DNA of 64,000 bases from Isoetes taiwanensis (GCA_021234155.1 JAJEKV010000323.1:62001-126000); one strand, 5' to 3'; shown: positions 10,901-22,656, counted from the stretch's first letter. Translations and numbers: made by a program. The notes: generated by a model not told the origin, from the sequence alone.

Positions 10901-11177
10901 ACGTGACTATATTATGCTATGATTTTAAATTGAAATCTGACAATCGTCTACACGCCAGAGGACTATCAATTTGCTTAAAAAAGCTTGTAATTACGAAGAA
11001 GAGGATGAAGAAGGTGGTGGCAATGCTTCACCATCTGTTGATAGTGATGAGGAAGATAACTCAAGCACTTCCTCTAGTGATAGTGAAAGAAGTGAAGGTG
11101 ATGAGGATGGCATAAATGAACAAGATGACGTCCTGGATCCCTCTCTCATCACTCCTCACACTTTTGTACATAACTGA
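7994..11177 (+). pseudogene. DUF7869-like transposase gene (element 1), degenerate
   Basis: First ATG at 7994. Exon 1 (7994-8359) encodes five LPPPF/LPQPF repeats in a Ser/Thr/Pro-rich tail. Exon 2 (8491-9424; donors GTACGT and GTAAGC, acceptors TTTCAG and CTACAG) carries FTRLWKSEF, then a CSRC zinc-ribbon-like pair. Exon 3 (from 9492) has VVIDGMDQ, LQLDNTARENKNQ and GHTHDQIDQMF. These spaced Asp-bearing motifs resemble the domain Pfam names DUF7869 and suggest an RNase H-like, DDE-type catalytic core; that assignment is my recognition, not a search. An acidic Ser/Asp/Glu-rich tail ends at 11177. Frame breaks: an A8 run at 9624-9631 (nine A would restore frame), near 10000, near 10275 and near 10720. 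A homologous gene is on the minus strand at 59.4-62.3 kb. Confidence 0.7.
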
Positions 11178-12639
11178 GTCTTAGAAAAGATCAGAATTTT
11201 GCATGTGAATATGAAGATTCTATCTTCAAATTTTGAGAATACTACAGTTTCAGTTACGGACTTACTTCAATTTTTTGTTAAATATTTTATCCTCTTAAAT
11301 TAGAGATTCTCTCGTAAAATATACTTCAAGAACATTCTATTTGCTAAGAAAAGTGACACTTTGAAAATGTCAATTCTTTCGTTGCACAAAAAAATTAGTC
11401 ATTTTGGGGGGGGGGTCAAAATAGAATTTCATGCATCTTTTTTTTTTTTAACCTAGTTTTACCCCCTTTTGTAAAAAAAAGGGGAATCTTTGAGGAATAT
11501 TCCTTTCGCTCTCGTTTCGATGATTTGCTCCCGTTTAATACGCAATCCTGTTATATACCTATGGAGATGAGAAATGATAGACCACAAATTTACTCTAGAA
11601 AAAATCCATGCATAGTTCGCCTGTTCCATGCAACATCATATACAAACTCCAGATCATACTCCAATGAAGGACATCATGCAGGACTACGGTCTCAAAATTG
11701 TGAAAAGCATATGGTGTTAAATAAGATTTTGAATGGTTATCGAGCTGTATTGGTAGATATTTTCGTATGTTGCTGATGGTGGATGGGCTAGTTTGACCCA
11801 AAGAGATGCCTTTACGAAAGTTGCTTTTTTAGTTGTTAGAAAAATGTCACATGGAGATGCTAAAAAAGATAACACGGCCAATTGCTATTTAGATATTTTC
11901 ATTTTGGTGACGTGGTATATTCTATTTTAAGTATTTTGATTTAGGTTAAGTGTAACAGGGGCGGCATGATGGCGACATGGTTCTCTGACTGATGCGGATG
12001 TTGGGTCTTTGCGAGATGGTCCGTTGGCTTTTTTTTTTGCAGAGACGAAGCCAATCAAAGGGAGCGTTAGTGATGCAAGCATAAAGCGAATGCCAGAAAA
12101 AATGTTAAAATGGCGTCAGCAAGCACGTCATAAATATTTTAACTAAATAGATTGTTCTTCGGGCAGAAGATGAATATTGGATAAAAAATGTGGCTAAATA
12201 ATTCCCTCTCCACTGAAAGAGGAATTGAATCGGATTGGATTGGATTGAATTGAACTGATTTGAATAAAGGAGTTAGTAGCAAGAATGGCACATTTGATTT
12301 GAGGTTTTTATGTCTGAAAGATAACACACTACTTGACCTATTGTTTCTATGGTAATATAGTTTTTACTTTCTTCAAGAAAAACATATATTTTTACAAATG
12401 ACGTCCGTCAAAAAATAAAAACTATAAAAGACCATACCTATAGTGGCTTGATAACGGTTAATAGTTTAATTTAGTAGTTTTAATGTCATACCACATTGCC
12501 AGCATCCCCCTAGGACATATGACGACTCATACTCAGACACACACTATATATGATGAGACTCGCACTCACCCGCTTCATTCCCAGCACACACCACCCGTGA
12601 TGAGACTTGCACTCATCCACTTCTCCACCTGATGGTAAT
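11178..12639. other. AT-rich spacer downstream of element 1
   Basis: Contains a G10 run near 11405, a T12 run, and a CCCCCTTTT/AAAAAAAGGGG inverted pair at about 11463-11487. Short frames (11525-11776 and others) have no recognisable content. I looked for an inverted match to the left side of the methylase gene that would mark the end of a composite element and did not find a convincing one. Confidence 0.45.
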
Positions 12640-13157
12640 TATGAAGTTTGTTTTTTGGGTGCCTTATGAGTAACCACTATTGATAACCACTAACAATGAC
12701 AATTAACCATGACAATTAACTCCATATTGAAACCCATGCTACAAACCACAACCATTGTATATCATACTTTGTGATAATAAAAAACTAGCATGAATAACCA
12801 CCACGGCATTTGAATTGGTGTAAAAAAACCACCTTATAAACTACAACTTCTCTAAGCCATGTGATAATAGAATGCCATATTTAAAGTGGTATTGAATAAT
12901 CATGCTACAAACCGGTGTTGATTTAATAAACCATAAAAAACCAACATGAAGATCATCGTTGATGCTAGAAACCATTCAATAAACTGATATTGGTTTTAGT
13001 AAACCACGATATAACAAAGAAGCAACATGAATAACCATACACTAGTTATGAAAATCACTATGTTGTGTGGTTTTTATTGATAATAAAAATTTTACCATAA
13101 AATATCACATTTATAGTGGTTTTTTGGTGGTTTATTATAGTGGTTAAATCTTTGGAT
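12640..13157. repeat. AACCAC-rich repeat with loosely inverted ends
   Basis: The sequence is dense in AACCAC and TAAACCAC on the left and GTGGTTT on the right. The edges are loosely inverted: GGGTGCCTTATGAGTAACCAC near 12658 against the complement of TAGTGGTTAAATCTTTGG near 13140. This suggests an old MITE or foldback repeat of about 0.5 kb. No target duplication could be defined. Confidence 0.4.
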
Positions 13158-13172
13158 GCCTTGTGCTAGGGA

Positions 13173-13739
13173 TCAGTAATTGCAGACGTTTATATCTAGA
13201 ACCTCAAGTATGTATAATGCCAAGTCATGCACAGATAGTGCTCTGAGAAGTTGTGGGAGCGTGGAATGGAATGCTAAGGTCAAAAAATGATTCCGGACTA
13301 TCTCAAAAGCAGGGCAACTCAGAAGAGTATGGCTTTCATCTTCACTAACCTGTAACTGGCAACAGGCACATAGTCTCGCTTCTCGCGGCAATTGCGGCCG
13401 CTCCCATCTACATGTCTCAATCCGTAGCCTGTGGGACCCCGTGCGAATTGATGCAATAGCTACAAGCTTGTTCCTGGACAATGAAGCAAGCAAATAAGCT
13501 TGGGGCCCTGGTGCCAAGGTGGGATTTATGTGTGCATGATAATGACCAGTTTTCACTTAGGCCAAAGTAACTACGTCCCATATCTTTTGAGAAAAACGAC
13601 CATTGAGATATTGTTGCAAAAGCTCAGGATCAGAATTGGCAAGCATCAGGCAGTGCTCTGGTTGCACAGCCCAACGGGCAAACCATGTAGTGCAATGCTC
13701 TTTCCAACATCGTTTCAAACACTGAGGAGATTCAGCCAT
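13173..13739 (-). pseudogene. LINE ORF2 C-terminal remnant
   Basis: Two frames (13739-13557 and 13556-13173) are contiguous in the same reading frame, interrupted by a single stop at 13557-13559. The upstream part has LKRCWKEHCTTWFARWA and LMLANSDPELLQQYLNG. The downstream part has RLRIETCRWERP, then CACCQLQVSEDESHTLLSCP. The RL.IE..RW and C..C...EDE.H.L..CP pattern is the zinc-knuckle tail of plant LINE ORF2, after the reverse transcriptase. No endonuclease or RT is attached, so it is truncated at the 5' side, as is typical of LINE copies. Confidence 0.75.
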
Positions 13740-13895
13740 GGCAAGGCAAGAACAGGATACCTAACATCAAGGGGTGCCTATGATTTCGAAACAGGAGATA
13801 CCCAGGGGCTCGAACATACAACCTGGACCATACGATGGACAGATCTGACGATCGAGGTAGTTCAGGGTGTACCTCAATTAGAATATGTAGCATAA

Positions 13896-16273
13896 TAACA
13901 CATAGAAAACATTAAATATAGCACAAACCCCATAATATACCAAAACAAAAAATTTCATTTTTTTTTTTTTTTGATACAAAATACGGGCAATAAAACGCGG
14001 CCACATAACATCATCTTCTAAAGTAAGGAATGAAAGAGGCCCAAAAAATAAATTGCCCAACCTACCTGTCTTAGTTTCAATATCTTCATAAAAGCTTATT
14101 GCATTACAATGATCTTTCACATATAGTTTGCAATGCTATCTTTTGCAGGTCTTCTAGTTTATTTAGCCATGGCTAAGTTCTGGAAGCAACTAAGCCTCTC
14201 CCATTCATCTCTTCTTTCATTAACTGTTGCCTGAATCCAAAAGCAACTCTAAATTCTGCCATACCAGATAAAATCAATTTGTGGCAAATTCAACACAATC
14301 TATCGGCGAACCATCAAAATCTATTTTCCAACAGTCTGCCCGGGTAAGGTAGGGGGCCCAACTCATCTGGGCATCCTCCGATATGCAAGCAGCTATCCAA
14401 CAAAAACTCTTAGTTGCCTTTGCATTTTTGGATTCCGAAATAATAAGGTCTTAAAAATATAAACAAAAAAAGCTCTCGAAAAGTTTATTAGGTTTAAAAG
14501 TATACATCAAGCTCTGTAGTGACTGTAACCTGTCGAGGACACAATCTCATGGAATCGCCCAATGAGACTACTCCTGGCTATATCTCCCCTGCCCGATGAA
14601 GTAGGTAGGGTTGCATCTCCCCTACCCAAAGTGCAGTGGCTTCCATAGGCGGCTAGAGGATCATGGCAACTCCTGTCACCCTGATCCGTACACGACTTTA
14701 CCCCCCAAAACAGAGCCGGAACAGCACCCGCTACTCTGAGAGTCCTAGGCGGCACCAGACCAGGAGGTGTCGAGCCCATGCCCAGTCCACTCGAAGGTAC
14801 CAGCCATAAGTCTAGCTACATCTTCTCCTCTATATTTCATCCACATACTCGTTTCATCTGGATCGTTGGTCCACGGAATATACTAGAGGATATTCCCTAT
14901 CCTCTAACCCTAGGCGTCAGCCCAAAAATCTTTATCCATGTCAGCCTATGATTTTGGAGCCATGGTTTGAAGTCATGATGCAGTCAACTAAAACAGATTT
15001 GCCTGCAGTGTTTTTACAACAAGAAAATAATTGGACTACAGGAATAAGAGCTTGAAAATACAAAAATGCTAAGATCTGCTTTGGATTTGTGGAGCTGCCA
15101 TGCATGAAAAACATGAAACGTCATAGGTTTCAAATCCCAGCCTTGATGACTTTCATTTAATGTCCCTCAACACAGGCATAATCTTTGCTCACATAACTTC
15201 CCTGGAAATCTAAATCTTCGATGAACTGAAATTAAGAAACAGGGCAAATTGAAATTAAATATGTGCTTGGAAGAAGCTTGCCAGAACGGCCTTGCATGGA
15301 AATGGAGAAGGGAAAATAAAATGAAAATAGAAGATGCAATCATGCATCTTCTCAAATGAACACAGAAATTGGCATGTCAGAATTGGGCAAGAAAATATCA
15401 ACAACATAAAAGGGGAAGAAAATACAGAGGAGGCCCATTCAGGGGAGGCCAAAAATGGTTCTAAGCACATTTGCTGGATGCAACAGGGGATTCAAATGGG
15501 GATGACCTGCAAAAAATCTGGGCAAGGAACAATCTCAACACAATCGTTCCTCAACAGCATCAAACGCACAAGTTCAGAAATTGGAATGTTTAGCTATGGC
15601 GGCAGAGAGGCGACCCATGAATCACTCCCATAACCAAGCACATCCATTGCTTGCAATAAAACTGTCAGAGCAAAACCTCGGCCAGCAAAACCTCGGCAGC
15701 AAAACCTCCATGCCAGCAAAGCCTCGGCAGCAGGAAAACCTCAGCCAACAAAATGAACCTCGACCTCCATGCCGCCATTCGTTCCTTGCGAAGAAAAGCC
15801 GATCGAGAAGCTTCTGGAAGACCTCAAACAAAATCAATAACCATGCAAAACTCAAACCCCATTTTCTGACCTCATCAAAGTACGGTTTTAGCATACAAAT
15901 ACTTCCCAAAACTATACAAAATCTATGTAATATCTGCTACTTTTAACAATTGTAGAAGATAATCTCAATAGTTCAGCATGCACAAAAAACCTCTATTTTT
16001 TTTATAAACGTTTTTTTTTCCCAAACAGAAAACTTGTAAAAACCATTTGCCAACAAAATAGGTTGCATATAGGAAGGATCCTTACACATTATCCCATACA
16101 CAAGTAGAACCGTTTTATTGATGCATGTTCAATTCCTTAAAAAAAGGATCGAAGTTCACTTTAAGCCCTGTATGTTAATGTCAATGAAAGATTTTCAGCA
16201 TTTGCACAGAGATTGTTTATATACAAAAATTCATAGAGAAATGATTAATCTTAAGGATATAATAACACAGATT
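13896..16273. other. Non-coding spacer
   Basis: No convincing gene. The stretch 14500-14950 is less AT-rich than its surroundings and may be an old repeat, but it has no recognisable ends. A sequence reading GGTTTCAAATCC at about 15128 resembles a pol III B box without a matching A box. A short tandem repeat lies at 15668-15770 (listed separately). Confidence 0.4.
15668..15770. repeat. Minisatellite, CAGCAAAACCTCGGC units
   Basis: About six imperfect copies of a 15-20 bp unit (CAGCAAAACCTCGGC with small insertions) occur in a row. They inflate frames on both strands; no protein is supported. Confidence 0.7.
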
Positions 16274-16281
16274 ATTTTTCA

Positions 16282-16615
16282 CAGTGTTGTATCCATACGG
16301 GTACGATAATTTCAAGTACTTAACGTACGGAATAAAAAATGCATTGTTCTTGTGTCAAATTTTGGTAGTTTTCAACACAGGTACGGTAAGTATTTTATAG
16401 GTATGGTACGCATTTTATAGGTATTTTATAGGTACTGTAAGTATTTTATAAGTATTTTATAGGTACGGTACGTATTTTATAGGTACGGTAACAACACCTT
16501 TTAACGTACTGTTTTTTTTTTTCGGGTACGTTAAAAACTCAGAGGTACGTTACGAGGTACGATACGTAAAATACTTACAGTACCGTACAGGTACGGTAAG
16601 TACGTAACAACACTG
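16282..16615. mobile_element. hAT-type MITE, 334 bp, 8-bp TSD
   Basis: It begins CAGTGTTG and ends CAACACTG, flanked by a perfect 8-bp target duplication ATTTTTCA at 16274-16281 and 16616-16623. An 8-bp TSD with CAGTGTTG-like ends is diagnostic of the hAT superfamily. The interior is made of direct and inverted copies of TACGGTAAGTATTTTATAGG, probably expanded subterminal repeats (transposase-binding motifs in hAT elements). No coding capacity. Confidence 0.93.
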
Positions 16616-16917
16616 ATTTTTCATTGATGCACCTCAAATCATATTTCAGCCATGGCATTACGTATCCAACTTGGCAGAACTATAATAGTGCAGATATTAA
16701 TACTTACTGCCATAGATGTGATTAGGCACCAAAAGCTAGACTTGGGCTTGTTACTCTAGTCAATTATTCTTCACAAATGTAGATCTAGAGTAGCAAAACA
16801 ATTCACAACTTAATGAGCTCAAAGCACTCTATTTCGCGTTGATTTTTTTTTTATTGGTTTTATATTTGCACTTATTCAATAAGTACTGACCCGATTATTG
16901 CTTATTGTTGACTAGAC

Positions 16918-17524
16918 ATTCTTCCCTTTTCCTCGAGGCATTTTTCCTTTCCTTTCCTCCCTTGTTTGTACTTTTGCCCTTTCCTCACCCTTTCTCTCTT
17001 CCTTTTTTCTCTTCTCTTTTCCTCCTTTCCTCCTCCACTTTTTCCCATGCCCCTTTTCCCTTCCCTTTCCTTCCCTTTCCCCTCCCCTTTTTTTTCTCTT
17101 TCACTTTTTTTTTCTTCCCTTCTCCCCTCCCATTTTTCTCTTCCTTATGTTCTCATGTCCTTTTTCCTTTCTTTTTTCTACCTTTTCCCACCCTTTTCTT
17201 CTTCCCTTTCTGAGTGTTCTTTTTTGCTCTCCCTCATCCCCCTTTTCTGTTCCCTTTCCCTTCTCCTTCTCTTTTCCCCTTCCCCCTCCCTTTTCTTTTT
17301 CTTAGTTTTCCCCCTCTTTTTCTTTTTTTTCCTCTCTTTTTTCCCTTCCTTTTTTACCTTTCACCCTTTGACTGTGGATTGAATGAATCGTATTGAAGCA
17401 ACGATCAAGATGAAATTTTGGTTAAAAACACCCACACATCAACTTCACCATTGGTCGATCAAATCCTCAATCGTCCGAGCTTAAGTTGATTCACGATGAA
17501 CATACAGTATAATTTTATATAATA
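16918..17524 (-). mobile_element. Partial second Helitron copy with polypyrimidine interior
   Basis: 16918-17375 is almost pure C/T on the plus strand, like the interior of the Helitron to its right. At 17383-17524 the sequence leads to an end whose minus-strand reading (TATTATATAAAATTATACTG) aligns with the 5' end of the adjacent Helitron (TCTTATATTATAAAGTTTTA). This makes it the 5' half of a related copy directly abutting the other copy's 3' CTAG, in the same orientation. Its own 3' hairpin was not found near 16.3-16.9 kb, so it is truncated or its 3' part has diverged. Confidence 0.6.
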
Positions 17525-19537
17525 CTAGTTAAGGTGCCCAGCGTTGCTGGGCATAGCTAAGAACTGTGAATGATATACTGGAACCTTTTCCTTTTGCCTT
17601 TGTCTACTATTTTTTTTTTTCTATTTTCCCTTTGCCCTTTTTCCTTTTTTACATTTTTCAATTTACCTTTTTCATTTTCCATTATTCCATTTCCCCTATT
17701 TCCCTTTTCTGTTTTCTGCTTTTCCATTTTCCCCTTCCCTTTTCTCCAATTTGTGGTGCCCTTTTTTCCTTTCCCTGTGCCCTTTCCCCCTCTCTTTTCC
17801 AATTTCCCTCTTCCCCTTTTCCTTGTGCCCTTTTTTCAGTTTTTCTTTCCCCTTTCCTTTCCCTTTTCCCTTTCCTTCTCCCAACCTTTTCTTTTTTCCC
17901 CTTTTTTCTTCCCTTTTCCTCCTTTGCCCAGCCCTTCCGTCTTCCCTTTTTTCTAGTGTCCTTTTTCTTTCCTTTCCCCCCTCCTTTTTTCTTTTCCATC
18001 TTTCTTTTTCCCCTTTTGCATGTCCATTTTTCCTTTAGTTTTTCCCCCTTCCTCACCCTTTCCCTCTTCCTTTTTTGCCATGTCCCTTTTCTCTTCTATT
18101 TTTTCATGCTTTTTGTTTTTCGCTCCTCTTTTCCCCTTTCTTCACCTTTTCCCTCCTTCCCCTCCTTTTCCTTCTCTTTTTCTTTTTCTATTTTGCTCTT
18201 CCTTTTTTGTCCACCTCCCCTTTCTATTTTCGCATTTTACCTCCCTTTTTTCCCTTTTGCCTTTTTCCATTTGCGTTTTGCATCTTTTTCACGTTTGCCT
18301 TTTCCATTTTCCCCTTCCTTGTTTTTCCCTTTTTCTATCTCCCTCTTCCCCTTTTTCCCCTCCCATTTTCACATTCCCTTTTTGTTTTTACTATATTTTA
18401 TTTTCCTTTTCTCCCATTCCACCCCCTTGGCTTCCCTTTCCCCTTTTCCCTTTTCCTTTTCCTTTTTCTTTCTTTTTTACCAATGGCCTTTTTCCCTTCC
18501 CTTTTCCTCCTCTCCCGATCCTTTCTCCCTTCTGCTTTTATTCATGCCCTTTTTTCCTTCAATTTCCCTCTCTTCCGCCTCCTTTTTCTTTCCTTTTTCC
18601 CTTTCTTTTTCTCATGACTTTTTTCCCTTCCCTTTATTTCTCTTTCCCCTTTTACAAAGCCATTTCTTCCTTCCCTTTGCCCACCCTTTCCCTCTTCCCT
18701 TTTTCTCGTAGTCTTTTTCTTTCTCTTTCCTCCGTCCTTTGTTCTTTTCTTTTTCCTTTTCCCCTTTCCTCCCTCCTTTCTCTCTTCCTTTTTTCTGCTT
18801 CTCTCCTTCTTTTCTCTTCCTCTTTTCCCCATGCCATTTTTCCCTTTTGCCCCTCCCCTCCCCCTTTTCCCTTCCCTTTTACTCCTGTCCTCACCCTTTC
18901 CCTCTTCTTCTTTTTGTACTGTCCCTTTTTCCTTTCTTTTCTCCCTTTCTTTTCCTTTCTCTTTTTCGTGCGTTTTTCCATTTCCTTTTCCCTTTTACTC
19001 GTGCCTTTTTTATCTCCACTTTGCCCTTTTCTCCTCCCTTTTTCTCCTTTCTCCACCTTTTTCCTCTTCCCCTTTCCCAGTGTTCCTTTTCGCTCCCTAC
19101 TCCTCCCCCTTTCTTTTTCCCTTTTTTTTTCCTTTTTCTTTCCTTTTCCCTTTTCCTTTTCCCTTCCCTCCTCTCTACCCTTTTCCTCACCCCCTTTTCA
19201 ACTTCCCTTTTACTCCTATCCTCATCCTTTCCATCTTCTCCTTTTTGTAGTGACCTTTTTTTCTTTATTTTCCCTTCCCTTTTTCGTGCACTTTTCCCTT
19301 TCCTTTTTCCCTTTCTTTCTTTCCCTTTTACTCGTGCCTTTTTGCCTTCCACTTTGCCTTTTTCTCCCCCCTTTTCCTTTTCCTTTTCTCTTTCCTCTTC
19401 AGACATTAGAGCATGGCCAATCATGGTGGTGGGAAGTCGTGTGATAAATCTCGGTCTTCGGATACAATTAGATGATCTCAACCATCCAAATTAGGGTTTT
19501 TTCTTCATGACATACGCTAAAACTTTATAATATAAGA
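17525..19537 (-). mobile_element. Non-autonomous Helitron, about 2.0 kb, filled with polypyrimidine DNA
   Basis: On the minus strand it starts at 19537 with TCTTATATTATAAAG after an A, and ends at 17525 with a hairpin (stem TGCCCAGC/GCTGGGCA at 17535-17553 plus), then ACCTTAA, then CTAG before T. TC at the 5' end, a 3' hairpin, CTRR and insertion between A and T are the accepted Helitron hallmarks. There is no Rep/helicase gene. About 1.8 kb of the interior (17590-19400) is nearly all C and T on the plus strand, in loose units such as CCCTTTTTCCTTTCC. Long Phe/Pro/Ser-rich frames there are artefacts of that composition. Confidence 0.85.
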
Positions 19538-21565
19538 TAAAGATTTATCGCATCCTATGATGGTGTTATTTCTTTTTCCCTTAAAAATGTATTATCTTTG
19601 ATGGAATAAATGCAAGTTTTGTAGACCTTTTGGGAACACTTTGATCCCTATTGGTCTATTGCAGGTAAACCTCATAGCATAGAGAGAAATAGGAGTGAGA
19701 ATGGGCACATTGAATTCTCGTCCTCTTTTAATCTACACTCAGGTTTTGGCATTCGTTGGTTGGCCTCCAATTTCATTTACTATTGCTATGTGCCTGAAGC
19801 AATAAATACATGAATAAGGAACAAAATAGCAAAATGATTGGCTATGTCCAGCTTCCTTGTTCCCAAAAATCCATCTCATGTTTACCCAATAATAGATAAC
19901 GATTTTGTCCATGTGGGATTGAAAGCAGCCACCCATTAGTATCCTCAAAGAGAGACTATCTTGCCACAAGAGCAATGCAAAGAAAAAGAGGGATGAGCCT
20001 AGATGTGTTCCCCAAAAACACTGCTAGGAATTCTTAAGGCTACTTTCTGATTTACACATAGCAGCGCCGTAGAATCAATTCCAAAACATATTGTCTGATT
20101 AAATAGCTGTGTTTCTCTCTTACCTGATATATCGAAAGAAAATGCTATTCTGCTGTTTGATAGACCTATATCTGAACAAAACATGCTATACTAAATGGTC
20201 CTTCATAGCTTTGGACAGGATATTACGTATATTTATACCCTTGATTGATATTAAGTTCTATAATACAGAACAAGCAAACTATAGACTGATGAAACCTGAA
20301 CAAACCCACATTCTAGAAGCATATTTCTCCATATGATTTCCAGATACTAGTCTGTAAAGCATCAACAAGCTTAGAGAATCACCCACAAAGTGGAAGAGCT
20401 GGTTGCTGTATCTTGCATCTTATTATCTGCAGCTCCAGTGAAGTATTCACCCTAAATGGGTGAAGAATTAAAACATAAAAAATCAAAACCTAAGCCAGAT
20501 GTGCTGAATTGGTTCTAGAAGCGATGCTTCTTCGAAATATCCTGATTCCGTGTTTTATCATCTCTTGTTGAAACTTCAATTGTCATTGGGGGGGAACCAT
20601 TTTGAAGACCAGCTGAAGCATTGAGAATAGATAGATTTAGAACTGCTAAATAATACCAGATGAAATAATAACTATGGATAAATTTGTTAGCCATATAGGT
20701 AAGCATCTGAAAGACACTAAATCATTACAATGGCGATCTCGATCCAGCAAAATGGCCAAGTGTAGTGTGTCGGTTGGTTGCGATTGAACACACCTTAAGA
20801 GGCAAGAGAGTGCAAGCTGCAAGCTATCTATGTACATATATGTAAAAGAGACTCCAAGCTAGCTCTCTAAACACAGCATAGTTGGGCCGACCTTCTGACC
20901 TTGCTGACCTAAGGTTGGGAAGGTGAAACTTTTTCCGACTTTCCTATCTTTTTTCGAAAATTCAAAATTCAATTTTCTTGCAAAAACAGCTGCAATATAT
21001 CCAACTACTACTAAATGAACAAGAACAGATAGCAACTTATGTGTAGAAGACAAGTAAATAATACTAAAAGTTCTATGAACTCTATCTATTATCCCCAATT
21101 CAAAAAACCAGTTAACACAAACAAAAGTATACTGTACTTCAAATGGCAACAAAAAGTAGATGATGAAACTTTTTCATTTGAAATGCATTGAGAAATAAAT
21201 GAATGGAAGAATCAGATCTTCATTGATGAACAAGTAAACTGCAGTTATTATGGACTGCACTCAAGCAAACTTCCTTGCAATGGACTGAAGCAGACGCATA
21301 CCATTTGCATAGTGCAAACAAGCTCATTTCTTTACAGGCAAACAGAATAGCACAGCAGCCTTGGAATCTAGTCAATTCTTCTATTATATACCAATATCGA
21401 TCTCTTTGGAGGATTGCCATGCAGGAAAGAGCCAGTCCAGTCAAAGAATCACTTCTTTAAAAGTTATACCAAGGTTATGCCATATTACTACCACACAAAT
21501 GCTTGCATGTCCATACATACTGTTTGCATGACTACTTCCATGTAAATCTTAAGCAAGATATATAC
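19538..21565. other. AT-rich region; possible downstream exons of the minus-strand membrane-protein gene
   Basis: A minus-strand stretch at about 20518-20615 follows a CTTCAG acceptor and reads AGLQNGSPPMTIEVSTRD before a stop. It could be the last exon of the gene at 21566-22224, but no splice chain was demonstrated. Nothing else recognisable is present. Confidence 0.3.
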
Positions 21566-22224
21566 CTCGATGATGGGGGTGGTGCGTCCTCCAAGATGTC
21601 AATGCTAATGCCAAAGATAACAGACCAGCTGCAGCAATAGCAGGTCCAAACCATGATGGAATCTTATCTGGTAGAGGGTTCAGGAAATGGCGCACAATGC
21701 GTCCATTAAACTGCACAAACAAAACTGTAAGGATCCAGGGAATGGGAATAAAGTAAGCAAGATATTTTAATAGCCAAAATGACTTTGGTTAAGCCCACCA
21801 TTAATTTATTTCCTGATTTTAAAGCAAACTAGTAGAAGTCTCTTACCATATTCTCTGGTGTAGTATAGCCAAGCCTAGAAATGATGTGCTTCAGTTCGCC
21901 TTCTATTCTAGAAAGATTTTTGCTATAATCTGCATCAGATGTATTAAGGGCCCTTGCTTTCAACCGAGCAAAGACGATATCCAATTCTGTTAAAACTTGA
22001 TCCTTCACCTTGTCGAACTGTTTCGCCTTGGAAATATTTTCTAGGGTGTTTGACGAAGTAAATTCATCACCGTGATTGTGCATTGCAGCCACTCTACTTA
22101 TACTTTGGGGGCATATTGAAATTTTTGGGCTAAAGCAGGCAGAACTTACAGCACAGATCTTGAAGAACGGTTGAACACAAGGATAAGTGAACTTGAAGGA
22201 GGGAATATTTTGTAAAGCAGCCAT
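21566..22224 (-). CDS. Small membrane protein, two exons seen, function unknown
   Basis: ATG at 22224. Exon 1 runs to 21847 (donor GTAAGA) and exon 2 from 21710 (acceptor TGTGCAG) to 21566 (donor GTATAT), in phase. The N-terminus (MAALQNIPSFKFTYPCVQPF) is low in acidic residues and could be a plastid or mitochondrial transit peptide. The middle is a charged helical segment (KVKDQVLTELDIVFARLKARAL, then LSRIEGELKHIISRLGY). Exon 2 encodes one membrane helix, WFGPAIAAAGLLSLALALTS, followed by WRTHHPHHR. The clean splice sites and continuous frame suggest a real host gene. The 3' end is not resolved. I do not recognise the family. Confidence 0.55.
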
Positions 22225-22656
22225 GTATTCTCGACTTGAGACTGCGCAGCTGATACAGGTTTATACCTCCATGTTCGAAATGCATGTCAATTGCTCGGCC
22301 ATCGCATGACGACTTGAAAGCACCATAGAACATCTGTATTTCTATACACATTCCCCTAGAGATCACTTCATGCAAAGATCTTGAGAATATGTTAATTGCT
22401 CGGCCATCTCATTGCCAAGTGGGGTGTAGGAAACTTGTACAATCCCTGAAGATTAACTTGACGTAGCTGAGCATTCTCAAACCTGTTGTTGCCGGTCGCA
22501 TCCCCGACAAGAGCAAGTCTAAGAATGCTCTCACAATAGCAAGCCTAGTGTTTTAGTTGCGCCAGTACCATACCCTAGCAATGGTGAGGAAGGCAGCAAT
22601 GGTAGTGAGGAAGTTGGAATCTACTTACTTAAAAACTAGTAACAGTCTGGGCATTA

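Noticed and set aside
3100..11500. Terminal inverted repeats enclosing the methylase plus transposase locus
   Set aside because: I compared the flanks by eye (around 3055-3250 and 11180-11490) and found only weak G-rich/AT-rich similarity, not a convincing TIR or TSD.
14500..14950. GC-richer block that might be an rRNA or LTR piece
   Set aside because: It does not match 5S rRNA features I know and lacks TG...CA-ended direct repeats.
15118..15140. Pol III B-box-like GGTTTCAAATCC
   Set aside because: No A box at a suitable distance and no repeat ends, so a SINE or tRNA is not supported.
17566..19494. Very long open frames (up to 474 codons) rich in Phe, Pro, Ser and Leu on plus, and Lys, Glu, Gly, Arg on minus
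   Set aside because: They are forced by the polypyrimidine composition, overlap in several frames on both strands, and show no domain.
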